Positions 1 to 9,030 are shown, numbered from the stretch's first letter. The stretch: DNA of 64,000 bases from Nocardia sp. alder85J (GCF_020176955.2 NZ_JAIUCZ020000001.1:124001-188000), one strand, 5' to 3'. Notes: generated by a model not told the origin, from the sequence alone. A program made the numbers and translations.

Positions 1-21
1 CCGAAGGAAAAGGAGTCACTC

Positions 22-120
22 ATGGGTGAGAACACGGTCGATCAGTCCACCGAGCTGCTCGTCGCCGACGATCTGCTGGTCGAAGAGGTGTCGATCGACG
101 GAATGTGCGGTGTCTACTGA
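22..120 (+). CDS. mftA: Mycofactocin precursor peptide MftA
   Basis: This is a 32-residue ribosomal precursor of the redox cofactor mycofactocin. The C-terminus reads IDGMCGVY, the hallmark of the family; MftC acts on the final Val-Tyr pair, which becomes the cofactor core, and the rest is discarded. The acidic leader (ELLVADDLLVEE) would be bound by MftB. The ATG at 22 follows AAGGAG at 10-15. The 3' end overlaps mftB by 11 bp, so the two are translationally coupled. A regulator such as mftR would lie upstream, outside the window. Confidence 0.96.
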   Translation: MGENTVDQSTELLVADDLLVEEVSIDGMCGVY

Positions 121-436
121 GTTGACCGCCGCCGCGGGCGCTGCCCCGGCGGCGCCCGCCCCGTTCGATCTCGAGGCCGCCTGGCAGGTGTCGGAGCTGG
201 TGTCCATCCGGCCCGAGCGGTTCGGCGCGATGCTCTATCACTTCGGGAACCGGCGGTTGTCCTTTCTGAAGAACCGCACTCTGTTCGCGGTCCTGCAAGG
301 TCTGGCCACGGCCGACAGTGCCCGCGCCGCCTGCCTGGCGGCCGGCCTCACCGAAGCCGACCTGCCCGTCTACCGCACCGCCCTCGCCGCCCTCGCGGCC
401 TCCGACATGATCCGGGAAAGGACCGATCCGCAGTGA
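110..436 (+). CDS. mftB: Mycofactocin peptide chaperone MftB
   Basis: MftB is a small PqqD-like (RRE-fold) protein that binds the MftA leader and presents it to the radical SAM enzyme MftC. The GTG at 110 gives 108 residues with an Ala/Pro-rich N-terminus. The body has the family pattern of a beta strand (VSIRPERFGAMLYHF) followed by helices around FLKNRTLFAVL. It begins inside mftA and ends over the GTG of mftC by 4 bp. The start was chosen because the frame upstream of 110 only reads mftA out of frame. Confidence 0.93.
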   Translation: MSTELTAAAGAAPAAPAPFDLEAAWQVSELVSIRPERFGAMLYHFGNRRLSFLKNRTLFAVLQGLATADSARAACLAAGLTEADLPVYRTALAALAASDMIRERTDPQ

Positions 437-1638
437 CCGCTACCCCGCTGCCCCTGGTCGAGCAGTTCCAATACGGGCTCGAATCGCCCATCTGCCTGAC
501 CTGGGAACTGACCTACGCCTGCAACCTGTCCTGCGTGCACTGCCTGTCCAGCTCGGGCCGGCGCGACCCGCGCGAACTGACCACCGCCGAATGCAAGGCG
601 CTGATCGACGAGTTCGAGCGGATGCAGGTGTTCTACGTCAACATCGGCGGCGGGGAACCGACCGTGCGATCGGACTTCTGGGAGCTGGTCGACTACGCGA
701 CCGCGCACCATGTCGGAGTCAAGTTCTCCACCAACGGTATTCGCATCACCGACGAGGCCGCCCGCAAGGTCGCGAGCAACAGCTACGTCGACGTGCAGAT
801 CTCGCTGGACGGCGCCACCGCGGAGATCAACGACGCGGTGCGTGGGGCGGGCTCGTACGCCACCTCCATGCGGGCGCTGGAACGGCTGGCCGCCGCGGGC
901 AAGCGCGACATGAAGCTGTCGGTCGTGATGACCCGGCACAATGTCGCCCAGCTCGACGAGTTCGCCGCGATCGCCGACCGCTACGGCGCCCAGCTGCGGC
1001 TGACCCGGCTGCGCCCGTCCGGCCGCGGCGCCGACGTGTGGGACGACCTGCACCTGCTGCCCGGCCAGCAGCGCGAGCTGTACGACTGGCTGCTCGGCAA
1101 CGGCGAGCGGGTGCTGACCGGCGACTCGTTCTTCCACCTCGCGGGCTACGGCGAATCGCTGCCCGGCCTGAACCTGTGCGGCGCCGGCCGAGTGGTGTGC
1201 CTGGTGGATCCGGTCGGCGACGTGTACGCCTGCCCGTTCGCCATCCACGACAACTTCCTGGCCGGAAACGTGCGCACCCCCGGCGGTTTCGAGAAGGTCT
1301 GGCGGGAGTCGGAGCTGTTCACCGACCTGCGCCGCCCGCAGACCGGTGGCGCCTGCGCCTCCTGCTCGGCCTACGACAGCTGCCGCGGCGGCTGCATGGC
1401 GGCCAAGTTCTTCACCGGCCTGCCGCTGGACGGACCGGACCCGGAATGCGTTCGCGGACACGGCGAATCGGCGCTGGCCGGCGCCGATCGCGCCGAGGCG
1501 CCCAAGCCGACCGGTGATCACTCGCACCGCGGCAAGAAGGTCACCCTGGGCCTGCCCGGGATGCCGCAGCGCGCCTGCGACGAGAACCCGCTGGCCGATT
1601 TCGCCGCGCCGCTGGCCGATTCCGGCGCTCGGCGGTGA
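433..1638 (+). CDS. mftC: Mycofactocin radical SAM maturase MftC
   Basis: This 401-residue radical SAM/SPASM enzyme oxidatively decarboxylates the C-terminal Tyr of MftA and then forms the Val-Tyr crosslink. The radical SAM cluster motif CNLSCVHC (Cys30, Cys34, Cys37) is intact, and GGGEP, the SAM-binding glycine motif, follows. The C-terminal SPASM region supplies auxiliary-cluster cysteines (CGAGRVVC, YACPF, CASCSAYDSCRGGC). The GTG start overlaps the mftB stop in a GTGA arrangement. Length and motifs match the family. Confidence 0.96.
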   Translation: MTATPLPLVEQFQYGLESPICLTWELTYACNLSCVHCLSSSGRRDPRELTTAECKALIDEFERMQVFYVNIGGGEPTVRSDFWELVDYATAHHVGVKFSTNGIRITDEAARKVASNSYVDVQISLDGATAEINDAVRGAGSYATSMRALERLAAAGKRDMKLSVVMTRHNVAQLDEFAAIADRYGAQLRLTRLRPSGRGADVWDDLHLLPGQQRELYDWLLGNGERVLTGDSFFHLAGYGESLPGLNLCGAGRVVCLVDPVGDVYACPFAIHDNFLAGNVRTPGGFEKVWRESELFTDLRRPQTGGACASCSAYDSCRGGCMAAKFFTGLPLDGPDPECVRGHGESALAGADRAEAPKPTGDHSHRGKKVTLGLPGMPQRACDENPLADFAAPLADSGARR

Positions 1639-1641
1639 ATC

Positions 1642-1773
1642 ATGGCTCGTCCCTCCGGCTCCACCACTGTCCTGTCCGTGACCGCCGCCGCCACCCTCGC
1701 GGGTTCCGGTGCGGCACTGGACAGTTCGGCAGCGGTGCTGTCGAACCTGGTGGCGCCGGGGAGACGGCCGTGA
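1642..1773 (+). CDS. Possible 43-residue small protein between mftC and mftE
   Basis: An ATG-started frame 3 bp after the mftC stop encodes 43 residues, Ala/Ser/Thr-rich with a mildly hydrophobic N-terminal half (TVLSVTAAATLAG) and the tail LVAPGRRP. No family is recognised. No strong ribosome binding site precedes it, but the position right after the mftC stop would permit reinitiation. It sits where mftD lies in the better-known mycobacterial order, so it may be noncoding filler left by rearrangement. Base composition is the same as its neighbours. Confidence 0.25.
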   Translation: MARPSGSTTVLSVTAAATLAGSGAALDSSAAVLSNLVAPGRRP

Positions 1774-1897
1774 ACAGCTCCGCATGCGCCACGAACGGCG
1801 CTGCCCGGCCGGTGAACGAAGCTGCCCGGTCCGGTGTCCCGGCAGTCGATCGCCCGGTGCCCGGCACCACCGCGGCACCGCTCACCGGACGCCGATC

Positions 1898-2590
1898 ATG
1901 ACGCTGCTCGCCGACCTGACCTGGACCGATGTGCGTGACCGCGCGGCCGCCGGTGCCCTGCTGGCGGTGCCGATCGGCGCCACCGAGCAGCACGGCCCGC
2001 ATCTGCCGCTGAGCACCGACACCGATATCGCGGTGGCGCTGTGTGCGCGGCTGGCGCGGCGGCGCGCGGATGTGCTGGTGGCCCCGCCGGTGGCCTACGG
2101 GTCCAGCGGCGAGCACGCGGGATTCCCGGGCACACTGTCGATCGGCCTCGAGGTGACCGAACTGCTGCTGCTGGAGCTGGGCCGCTCGGCGAGCGACACC
2201 TTCGCGCACCTGCTGTTCGTCTCCGCGCACGGTGGCAACGCCGCGCCGGTCGCGCGTGCGGCGGCCCGGCTGCGCGCGGAAACCCGTGACGTCCATGTCT
2301 TCTCGCCGCGCTGGTCCGGCGACCCGCACGCGGGCCGCGTCGAGACCGCGCTGCAACTGGCGCTGCGCCCGGCGGCGGTCCACGCCGACCGCGCGGTGCC
2401 GGGCAATACCAGCCCGCTGCCGGACCTGATGGCCGACCTGCGCGCCGGCGGCGTCCGCGCCGTGAGCGAATCGGGCATCCTCGGCGACCCCACCGGCGCC
2501 ACCGCGACCGAGGGCCGGGCCCTGCTCGACACCCTGACCACCGCATTGCTCCGGGAGGTGACCACATGGCGCGAGACATCCGCGGCCTGA
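1898..2590 (+). CDS. mftE: Mycofactocin peptidase MftE (creatininase family)
   Basis: MftE is a creatininase-fold metallopeptidase that cuts MftC-modified MftA and releases the Val-Tyr-derived moiety. The 230-residue product shows the family metal and active-site signatures: GATEQHGPHLPLSTD near the N-terminus (Glu, His, Asp ligands), GSSGEHAGFPGTLS, and SAHGGN in the middle. The ATG at 1898 fits the usual N-terminus; frames further upstream are Arg-rich and unlike the family. The ribosome binding site is weak (GGAC). Confidence 0.92.
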   Translation: MTLLADLTWTDVRDRAAAGALLAVPIGATEQHGPHLPLSTDTDIAVALCARLARRRADVLVAPPVAYGSSGEHAGFPGTLSIGLEVTELLLLELGRSASDTFAHLLFVSAHGGNAAPVARAAARLRAETRDVHVFSPRWSGDPHAGRVETALQLALRPAAVHADRAVPGNTSPLPDLMADLRAGGVRAVSESGILGDPTGATATEGRALLDTLTTALLREVTTWRETSAA

Positions 2591-2960
2591 ATCACGCCCT
2601 GGCAGCGCTGCCGATCCGAAAGGTGATGTCCGCAAGCGGATTTCCCGGAGCGGACGCCTCGGCGCGGATCTGCCGGACTGCCGCGGCCGGTACCCGCGCC
2701 GCGCGTCGTGCCGTCGTGCCGCGCCGCATGCGGGGTTCGGTCGGTGAGCTGTCGGCGGTCCGGGGCGATTCACTCGCAGTGACCGCGCTGATGACGGGGG
2801 AGTGCGCCCGGCGCCCGGGTGCGTCGCCGCGCGGTTGCCCGGCCGAGGGTGCGATTCGGTGTGCGTCGGACGTGTGGCCGCTGAAAAGCGCTGCGGGCGA
2901 GAGCATTCGGTATACGTGTGCGGTGGGCGCGCGGTTCGGGACGAAGTACGAGGTGGGACC
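2591..2960 (+). other. Gap between mftE and the SDR; doubtful 132-codon frame
   Basis: These 370 bases hold no recognisable gene. An open frame runs from an ATG at 2566, inside mftE, to 2964, where its TGA overlaps the SDR start. It would encode an Arg/Ala-rich product with seven Cys and no match to any family I know. The overlaps at both ends are typical of operon genes, but the amino-acid composition is that of a chance frame in GC-rich DNA. It is left as unassigned sequence that may carry an internal promoter for the SDR and mftF. Confidence 0.3.
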
Positions 2961-3779
2961 ATGAGCGAACAGCAACCGGGACCCGGCGCGGGCCGGGTGG
3001 CGCTGGTGACCGGGGCCGCGCGCGGGATCGGGGCGGCGACCGTGCTGGCGCTGGCCGAGCGGGGCTGGTCGGTGCTGGCCGTGGACATGGCCGCCGACGA
3101 TCCGGCGCTGCCGTACGCCATGGGGACCCGCGACGAGCTGGAGGCCGTGGTGCTCGCGGCCAAAGAGGCTGGGGGACAGGCTGTTTCGTATGTCGCCGAT
3201 GTACGCGACACCGGCGCGCTGCACGGGGCGGTGGCGGCGGCGGTGGACAACTGGGGTGGGCTGGACGCCGCGCTCGCGGTCGCCGGGGTGATGACCGGCG
3301 GGGTTCCGCTGTGGGAGCAGTCCGTCGACGAGGAGCGGGTGGTGCTGGACATCTGCCTGGGCGGGGTGATCAACCTGGCGCGGGCGGCGATCCCGGCACT
3401 GCTGTCGCGACCGGCGCCGCGCACCGGGCGGTTCCTGGCGATCGCCTCGGCGGCGGCGACCAAGGGGCTGCCCATGCTGGCGGCCTACTGTGCCGCGAAA
3501 GCCGGTGTGGCGGGGCTGATCCGGGCGCTGGCCGCGGAACTCGGCAGCAGCGGGGTGACCGCCAACGCGGTCAGCCCGGGGTCGACCGACACCGCGATCC
3601 TCGCCGAGACCGCCCGGCTGTACGGACTGCCGGAACCGGGGCGGTTCGCCGGGCAGCAGCCGGTGGGCCGGTTGCTGCAACCCGCCGAGATCGCTTCGGT
3701 GCTGGCCTTCCTGGCCGGCCCGGAATCCGGGGCGATGACCGGTTCGATCGTTTCCGCGGATGGAGGGCTGTCGCTGTGA
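2961..3779 (+). CDS. Mycofactocin-associated short-chain dehydrogenase
   Basis: This is a 272-residue classical SDR oxidoreductase. The Rossmann motif is TGAARGIG near residue 20 and the catalytic Tyr-Lys pair is YCAAK, with Ser in IASAA. After the first alpha-beta unit there is an extra stretch (PYAMGTRDELEAVV), the insertion seen in SDRs that hold NADH tightly and are thought to recycle through mycofactocin. It lies inside the mft operon and overlaps mftF by 4 bp, so it is probably a client dehydrogenase or maturation partner. Its alcohol substrate is unknown. Confidence 0.85.
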   Translation: MSEQQPGPGAGRVALVTGAARGIGAATVLALAERGWSVLAVDMAADDPALPYAMGTRDELEAVVLAAKEAGGQAVSYVADVRDTGALHGAVAAAVDNWGGLDAALAVAGVMTGGVPLWEQSVDEERVVLDICLGGVINLARAAIPALLSRPAPRTGRFLAIASAAATKGLPMLAAYCAAKAGVAGLIRALAAELGSSGVTANAVSPGSTDTAILAETARLYGLPEPGRFAGQQPVGRLLQPAEIASVLAFLAGPESGAMTGSIVSADGGLSL

Positions 3780-5203
3780 CCGAGGATGCCGCACTGGCCA
3801 CCACACTCAGCGCCGTCGATCCGCTGCCGTCCGGGTTCCGGATGGTGCCGGACGTGAGCGTGCGACTGCTGCCGGGCAACGTCTGGTGGGGCGGAACACC
3901 GTCGCGCGTAATGCGATTGACGCCCGCCGGCGCCCGGCTGTGGCAGCAACTGGAGTCCGGCCCGGTGACCGGCCGGGCCGCCGGGGTGCTGGCCCGCCGG
4001 CTCACCGACGCGGGCCTGGCCCATCCGCGGCCGCCGCGGCCGGAGACCCGGCCCAACCTCACCGTGGTGATCCCGGTGCTCGACCGCGCCGACATGCTGA
4101 CCCGCTGCCTCGACGCTCTCGGCGGCGACTACCCGGTGGTGGTGATCGACGATGGTTCCGCGGATGCCGCGGCGATCACCGCGGCCACCGACCGGCCGGG
4201 CGTGACGCTGGTGCGGCACGACCGCAATCAGGGGCCCGCGGCGGCGCGCAACACCGCGCTGCGCGTGGTCCGCACCGAGCTGATCGCCTTCCTGGACAGC
4301 GATTGCGTGCCCGAACCGGGTTGGATCGACGGTCTCGCAGGACATTTCGCCGATCCGGTGGTCGCCGCGGTGGCCCCGCGCATCGTCACCCTGCCCGACG
4401 GCCGGCACCCCCGCCGCTGCGGCCTGGACCTCGGTGAGCGCCCGGCGCGGGTGCAGCCGCGCGGCGCGGTCGCCTTCGTGCCCACCGCCGCACTGCTGGT
4501 GCGCCGCGGCGCGGTGATCGATGTCGGCTGGGACGGTGAGGCTTTCGACCCCGGACTGCGCGTCGGCGAGGATGTCGACCTGGTGTGGCGGTTGCACGAG
4601 GCGGGCTGGCGGGTGCGCTACGATCCGGCGGTGCGGGTGGCGCACGAGGAACCGGCCTCGCTGCGGCGGCTGCTGGCCCGGCGTTTCCGCTACGGCACCT
4701 CGGCCGCGCCCCTGGCCGAACTGCATCCCGGCAGCGTGCCCCCGCTGATCGTGCACCCGTGGGCCGTGCTGGCGGTGCTGGGCCTGCTGGCCCGGCGGCC
4801 GCTGGTGGTGCTGGCCGGTGTCGTCGGCAGTGCCGCCACCGTGGCGGTCCCGCTGGATCGCGCCGGGGTCCCGGCCGACCTGGCGCTGGGCGCGACGGCC
4901 GCCGGCATCCATCGGACGGCCGTCGAAAGCGGTAGGTACGCGACGCAATTCGCCGCTCCGGTACTGCTGGCGGCGGCGCTGCCCGGTGGCCGCCGCCGCT
5001 GGGGCAGGCGGCTGGCGCTGGCCGCGCTGCTGCTGGCCACCGGCCTGCGCGACGGCGGCGGGCGGCGTCCGCTGCGCACCGCGGCGGCCCGGCTGGCCGA
5101 CGACATCGCCTACGGCGCCGGTGTCTACACCGGCTGCCTGCGGCACCGAACCTGGATGCCGTTGCGTCCCAAGGTTGTCCGTCCGCGTATGCGCGGCAAC
5201 TGA
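3776..5203 (+). CDS. mftF: Mycofactocin glycosyltransferase MftF
   Basis: MftF adds glucose units to premycofactocin. The 475-residue protein starts with a short N-terminal region (VRLLPGNVWWGG), followed by a GT2 domain from about residue 95: VVIPVLDRAD, VIDDGS (nucleotide-binding Asp), FLDSDC (DxD metal motif) and GEDVDLVWR (acceptor-base motif). The C-terminal 150 residues contain hydrophobic stretches (AVLAVLGLLARRPLVVLAGVV) that probably sit at the membrane. It starts at a GTG overlapping the SDR stop. Confidence 0.93.
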   Translation: MTEDAALATTLSAVDPLPSGFRMVPDVSVRLLPGNVWWGGTPSRVMRLTPAGARLWQQLESGPVTGRAAGVLARRLTDAGLAHPRPPRPETRPNLTVVIPVLDRADMLTRCLDALGGDYPVVVIDDGSADAAAITAATDRPGVTLVRHDRNQGPAAARNTALRVVRTELIAFLDSDCVPEPGWIDGLAGHFADPVVAAVAPRIVTLPDGRHPRRCGLDLGERPARVQPRGAVAFVPTAALLVRRGAVIDVGWDGEAFDPGLRVGEDVDLVWRLHEAGWRVRYDPAVRVAHEEPASLRRLLARRFRYGTSAAPLAELHPGSVPPLIVHPWAVLAVLGLLARRPLVVLAGVVGSAATVAVPLDRAGVPADLALGATAAGIHRTAVESGRYATQFAAPVLLAAALPGGRRRWGRRLALAALLLATGLRDGGGRRPLRTAAARLADDIAYGAGVYTGCLRHRTWMPLRPKVVRPRMRGN

Positions 5204-5272
5204 CACACCGCGACATCCCGAGCGCGGCCGGAACCGGCCGCGATGAACACGACTGCGACAAGGAGATTTTTC

Positions 5273-6454
5273 ATGGCCGGAAGCTGGTTCGAGACAGTGG
5301 CGGAGGCGCAGCGGCGCGCGAAGAAGCGGCTACCGCCGTCGGTGTACAGCGCGCTGCTCGCCGGTTCGGAGAAGGGCGTCACCTATCAGGAGAACATGAG
5401 CGCGTTCGACGAGATCGCCTTCGCGCCGCTCACCGCGGGTATGTCCGCCAAGCGGGATCTGTCGACCACCCTGCTGGGACAGGACATCTCGCTGCCGGTG
5501 ATCATCTCGCCCACCGGTGTGCAGGCCGTGCATCCCGACGGTGAGGTGGCCGTGGCACGCGCCGCCGCCGCCCGCGGCACCGCGATGGGGCTGAGCTCCT
5601 TCGCGAGCAAGCCGGTCGAGGACGTGCTGGCCGCCAACCCGAAGACCTTCTACCAGCTCTACTGGATCGGGTCCCGCGACGACATGCTGCGCCGCCTGGA
5701 CCGGGCCCGGCAGGCCGGGGCGCTGGCCGTCATCCTCACCCTGGACTGGTCGTTCTCCTACGGCCGCGATTGGGGCAGCCCGCACATCCCGGAGAAGCTC
5801 ACCTTCAAGGAGGCGATGCGCTTCGCTCCCGAGGCGCTGCGGCGGCCGGGCTGGCTGTGGTCGTTCGCCCGCACCGGGCACGTGCCGGACCTGACCGTCC
5901 CGAACATGGTCGGCGCCGACGGCTCGATCCCCACGTTCTTCGGCGCCTACGGCGAGTGGATGAACACCGCGCCGCCGTCTTGGGACGATGTGCGCTGGCT
6001 GGTCGAGCAGTGGGAGGGCCCGCTGCTGCTGAAGGGCGTCTATCGGGTCGACGAGGCACGCCGCGCCGTCGACGCCGGCGTGGCCGCCATCTCGGTGTCC
6101 AACCACGGTGGTAACAACCTCGACGGCACCCCGGCCTCGATCCGCGCCCTGCCCGCCATCGTGGACGCGGTGGGCGACCAGCTGGAGGTCGTGATCGACG
6201 GCGGTATCCGCCGCGGCAGCGACGTGGTGAAGGCCGTGGCCCTGGGCGCCCGCGCGGTCATGATCGGCCGCGCCTACCTGTGGGGCCTCGCCGCCAACGG
6301 CCAGGCCGGTGTCGAGAACGTGCTCGACGTGCTGCGCAACGGGATCGATTCGACGCTGCTGGCTCTGGGGCACAGCTCGATCCACGATCTGAGCCGCACC
6401 GACGTGCTGTTGCCGGAGGGCTTCGTGCGCGCCCTCGGCGCCCCGGATCGGTAG
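5273..6454 (+). CDS. mftD: Mycofactocin dehydrogenase MftD (FMN alpha-hydroxy acid oxidase family)
   Basis: MftD oxidatively deaminates the MftE product (AHDP) to premycofactocin, giving the redox-active alpha-keto amide. The 393-residue product has the FMN TIM-barrel signatures: ISPTGVQ, the catalytic SNHGGNNLDG motif with its base His, VIDGGIRRGSDVVKA and ARAVMIGR for phosphate binding. The ATG at 5273 is preceded by AGGAG (5261-5265); an in-frame ATG at 5243 lacks one. mftD stands after mftF here rather than between mftC and mftE. Confidence 0.94.
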   Translation: MAGSWFETVAEAQRRAKKRLPPSVYSALLAGSEKGVTYQENMSAFDEIAFAPLTAGMSAKRDLSTTLLGQDISLPVIISPTGVQAVHPDGEVAVARAAAARGTAMGLSSFASKPVEDVLAANPKTFYQLYWIGSRDDMLRRLDRARQAGALAVILTLDWSFSYGRDWGSPHIPEKLTFKEAMRFAPEALRRPGWLWSFARTGHVPDLTVPNMVGADGSIPTFFGAYGEWMNTAPPSWDDVRWLVEQWEGPLLLKGVYRVDEARRAVDAGVAAISVSNHGGNNLDGTPASIRALPAIVDAVGDQLEVVIDGGIRRGSDVVKAVALGARAVMIGRAYLWGLAANGQAGVENVLDVLRNGIDSTLLALGHSSIHDLSRTDVLLPEGFVRALGAPDR

Positions 6455-6468
6455 CGGGGTAGGGGGCC

Positions 6469-7428
6469 GTGTCCGCACCGCTGCCCGGCCCCGGCGACCC
6501 GGGGCCGGTGCCCCCGGGTCTCGGGGAACCGTTGTGCTACACCGCCGGTGAGGCCGCGGCCGTCGCGGGAGTCACGGAACAGCGCGCCCGCCGCTACTGG
6601 CGGGCGCTGGGCTATCCGCAGGCCGCGCCGGGTGAACTGGAGTTCACCGCCTCCGACGTCGAATTGCTGCGCCTGATCACCGGTTACGTCACCGACGGCG
6701 CACTCGACGAGCCGGAGTCGTTGCGGCTCACCAGGATTCTCAGCCGCGCGATCGGCTATCTGGCGCAGTTGCAGATGGAGATCGTCGCCAGCCATCGCGA
6801 CCGTTCCCGGGCCGTGGGCCGGGACGCGATCGAGCAGCTGGTGCTGCGGATGCCGGAGGCGCAGTGGGTGCTCGGCCAGATGTGGCGGCGCCAGGTGGTC
6901 ACCGCGATCGGCCGGTTGCACGACACCGCCGAGACCGAGATGCCGGTCGCCGGTGTGGGTTTCGCCGACATCGTGGGCTTCACCGAACTGAGCCGGTCGT
7001 ACTCGGACATCGATCTGAAGCGGCTGATCGCGCGGTTCGAGTACCGCGCCACCGAGATCGTCGCCGACTGCGGCGGCAACGTGGTGAAGATGCTCGGCGA
7101 CGAGGTGCTGTTCACCACCGACGGCGCGGTGCGCCTGGCCGACATCGCCACCCGGCTGTCGGTGCGCTTCGCGGACGATTCGCTGATCCCGGGGGTGCGC
7201 ATCGGGCTGGCCTACGGCTCGGTGCTGAACTACCTCGGCGACGTCTTCGGCACCACGGTGAATCTGGCCAGCCGGCTCACCGCCCTCGCCGAACCGCACA
7301 CCGTGCTGGCCGCCCCGGAGGTCACCGGCGAACTCGCCGGTGATCCCGGATTCGAACTGATTCCGCTGGGCACCAAGGATATCCGGGGTATCGGCAATAT
7401 CGACCCGGCGGAGGTCCGGCGCCGCTGA
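6469..7428 (+). CDS. Class III adenylate cyclase with pH-sensing-type N-terminal domain
   Basis: This 319-residue cyclase probably makes cAMP. Residues about 18-110 (YTAGEAAAVAG, RARRYWRALGYP, FTASDVELL) resemble the helical regulatory domain that inhibits Rv1264-type mycobacterial cyclases. The catalytic domain from about 160 shows the metal-binding FADIVGFT, KMLGDEVLF and GDVFGTTVNLASR with the transition-state Asn and Arg. No transmembrane helix is seen. It begins 14 bp after mftD, so it may be cotranscribed. That would tie cAMP signalling to mycofactocin supply; this link is inferred from position only. Confidence 0.9.
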   Translation: MSAPLPGPGDPGPVPPGLGEPLCYTAGEAAAVAGVTEQRARRYWRALGYPQAAPGELEFTASDVELLRLITGYVTDGALDEPESLRLTRILSRAIGYLAQLQMEIVASHRDRSRAVGRDAIEQLVLRMPEAQWVLGQMWRRQVVTAIGRLHDTAETEMPVAGVGFADIVGFTELSRSYSDIDLKRLIARFEYRATEIVADCGGNVVKMLGDEVLFTTDGAVRLADIATRLSVRFADDSLIPGVRIGLAYGSVLNYLGDVFGTTVNLASRLTALAEPHTVLAAPEVTGELAGDPGFELIPLGTKDIRGIGNIDPAEVRRR

Positions 7429-7473
7429 CGGTGCGCCGGCGCCGGTCGGCGCGGTGCGCGGTCGCGGAAGTCC

Positions 7474-7509
7474 GTGTGGGCGCCGGTCAGAGGGTCCCGG
7501 CGCCCACAC
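7474..7509. terminator. Perfect 13-bp hairpin, bidirectional terminator
   Basis: GTGTGGGCGCCGG at 7474-7486 pairs exactly with CCGGCGCCCACAC at 7497-7509 around a 10-nt loop. It lies between two convergent genes, 46 bp past the cyclase and 16 bp past the aldehyde dehydrogenase. No U-tract is present, as is common in actinobacteria. Confidence 0.75.
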
Positions 7510-7524
7510 CCGCCATGTGGTCTG

Positions 7525-9012
7525 TCAGCGGATGACGAACGGATTGCCCACCGGCGCACCGGTGTTGATCCATACCGTCTTGTTCTCCAGGTATTCGCCG
7601 ACGGCCTCGATGCCGTTCTCGCGGCCGATCCCGGAGTCCTTGAAGCCGCCGAAGGGGGCGAGGTAGCTCACCGCACGGTAGGTGTTCACCCATACCGTGC
7701 CGGAGCGGATGCGGTCGGCCATGCGGAAACCGCGGCCGATGTCGGAGGTCCAGACCCCCGCCGCGAGCCCGAACCGCACGTCGTTGGCGAGGGCGACGGC
7801 ATGGTCCTCGTCGTCGAAGGGGATGACGGCCAGCACCGGGCCGAACACCTCCTCCTGGGCGATGCGCATCGCGTTGTCGACGCCGGTGAAGATGGTCGGC
7901 TCGACGAACCAGCCGGTGCCGCACTCCGGCCGGGTGGCCGGCCCGCCGCCCAGGACCGCCTGCGCGCCTTCGGCTTTCGCCACCTCGATGTAGTCCAGCA
8001 CCTTGCGATACTGCGGCGGTGTGGTGATCGGCCCGACCTGGGTGGTCTCCGCGCGTGGGTCGCCCATCCGCGCGGATCTCGCCAATTCCACCACGCGCCC
8101 GACGAATTCGTCGTGAATGCTGCGCTGTACCAGCAGCCGCGAACCGGCCAGGCAGGTCTGCCCGGTGGCCGCGAAGATGCCCGACACCACGCCGTTGACG
8201 GCGGCGTCGAGATCCGCGTCGTCGAAGACGATGTTCGGCGACTTGCCGCCGAGTTCGAGGCCGACATGCTTGAAATCCTTGGCCGCCGCGGCGCCGATAT
8301 ACCTGCCGGTGCCGTCGGAGCCGGTGAAGCTGATCTTGCGGACCAGCGGATGTTCGACCAGCGGCGACCCGACGTCGGCGCCGAACCCGGTGACGACGTT
8401 GATCACCCCGGGCGGCACGCCCGCCGCGTCGAAGAGCCGGACCAGTTCGACCGTGGACGCGGAGGTGAACTCCGAGGGCTTGATCACCACGGTGCAGCCG
8501 GCCGCCAGCGCGGGAGCCAGCTTCCAGGTCAGCAGCATCAGCGGCGAATTCCACGGCGTGATGATGCCGACCACGCCGATCGGCTCCTTCTTCGTGTACG
8601 AGAAGTAGCCCTTCTTGTCCAGCGGCAGCACCGTGCCCTCGACCTTGTCCGCCAGCCCGCCGTAGTAGTAGAACCACTGCGGCAGATAGGAGACCTGCGC
8701 GAACATCTCGGCGTAGAGCTTGCCGTTGTCGCGGGTCTCCAGTTCGGCCAGGCGCTGCGCGTGCTCGGCGAGCACGTCGCCGAGCTTGCGCAGCAGCGCG
8801 CCGCGCTGACTGGGGGTGAACTCCGGCCAGGGGCCGGAGACGAAGGCACGGGCCGCGGCCGTGACGGCGGCGTCGACATCGTCGGCGCCGCCCTTCGCGA
8901 TCTGCGCCCAGGGGGTGCCCAGATAAGGATTATCGGTGGGAAACCACTCTCCACCAATAGGAGAATGATCCTTCCCGTCGATGAACATCGGATACTGCAT
9001 CATGGGAACCAT
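7525..9012 (-). CDS. NAD(P)-dependent aldehyde dehydrogenase
   Basis: This 495-residue ALDH-superfamily enzyme oxidises an aldehyde to an acid. The catalytic Cys lies in GQTCLAG and the general-base Glu in LELGGKSPN; ITPWNSP and FTGSDGTG mark the cofactor site, and GGFKDSGIGRENG is the usual C-terminal signature. Several ATG codons cluster at the start (MVPMMQYPMF), so the true start may be 4 codons in. Being next to the mycofactocin cluster suggests a role downstream of a mycofactocin-coupled alcohol dehydrogenase, but the substrate is not evident. Confidence 0.9.
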   Translation of the reverse strand: MVPMMQYPMFIDGKDHSPIGGEWFPTDNPYLGTPWAQIAKGGADDVDAAVTAAARAFVSGPWPEFTPSQRGALLRKLGDVLAEHAQRLAELETRDNGKLYAEMFAQVSYLPQWFYYYGGLADKVEGTVLPLDKKGYFSYTKKEPIGVVGIITPWNSPLMLLTWKLAPALAAGCTVVIKPSEFTSASTVELVRLFDAAGVPPGVINVVTGFGADVGSPLVEHPLVRKISFTGSDGTGRYIGAAAAKDFKHVGLELGGKSPNIVFDDADLDAAVNGVVSGIFAATGQTCLAGSRLLVQRSIHDEFVGRVVELARSARMGDPRAETTQVGPITTPPQYRKVLDYIEVAKAEGAQAVLGGGPATRPECGTGWFVEPTIFTGVDNAMRIAQEEVFGPVLAVIPFDDEDHAVALANDVRFGLAAGVWTSDIGRGFRMADRIRSGTVWVNTYRAVSYLAPFGGFKDSGIGRENGIEAVGEYLENKTVWINTGAPVGNPFVIR

Positions 9013-9030
9013 ACTGGCGCAGAGTGCCGA

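Noticed and set aside
370..1878. 502-codon open frame on the minus strand opposite mftC
   Set aside because: It is the mirror of a high-GC gene; composition is Arg/Gly/Gln-rich with no domain, and mftC on the other strand is certain.
2566..2964. Real 132-residue gene in the mft cluster
   Set aside because: It starts inside mftE, has a chance-like composition and no family; kept only as a note on the gap.
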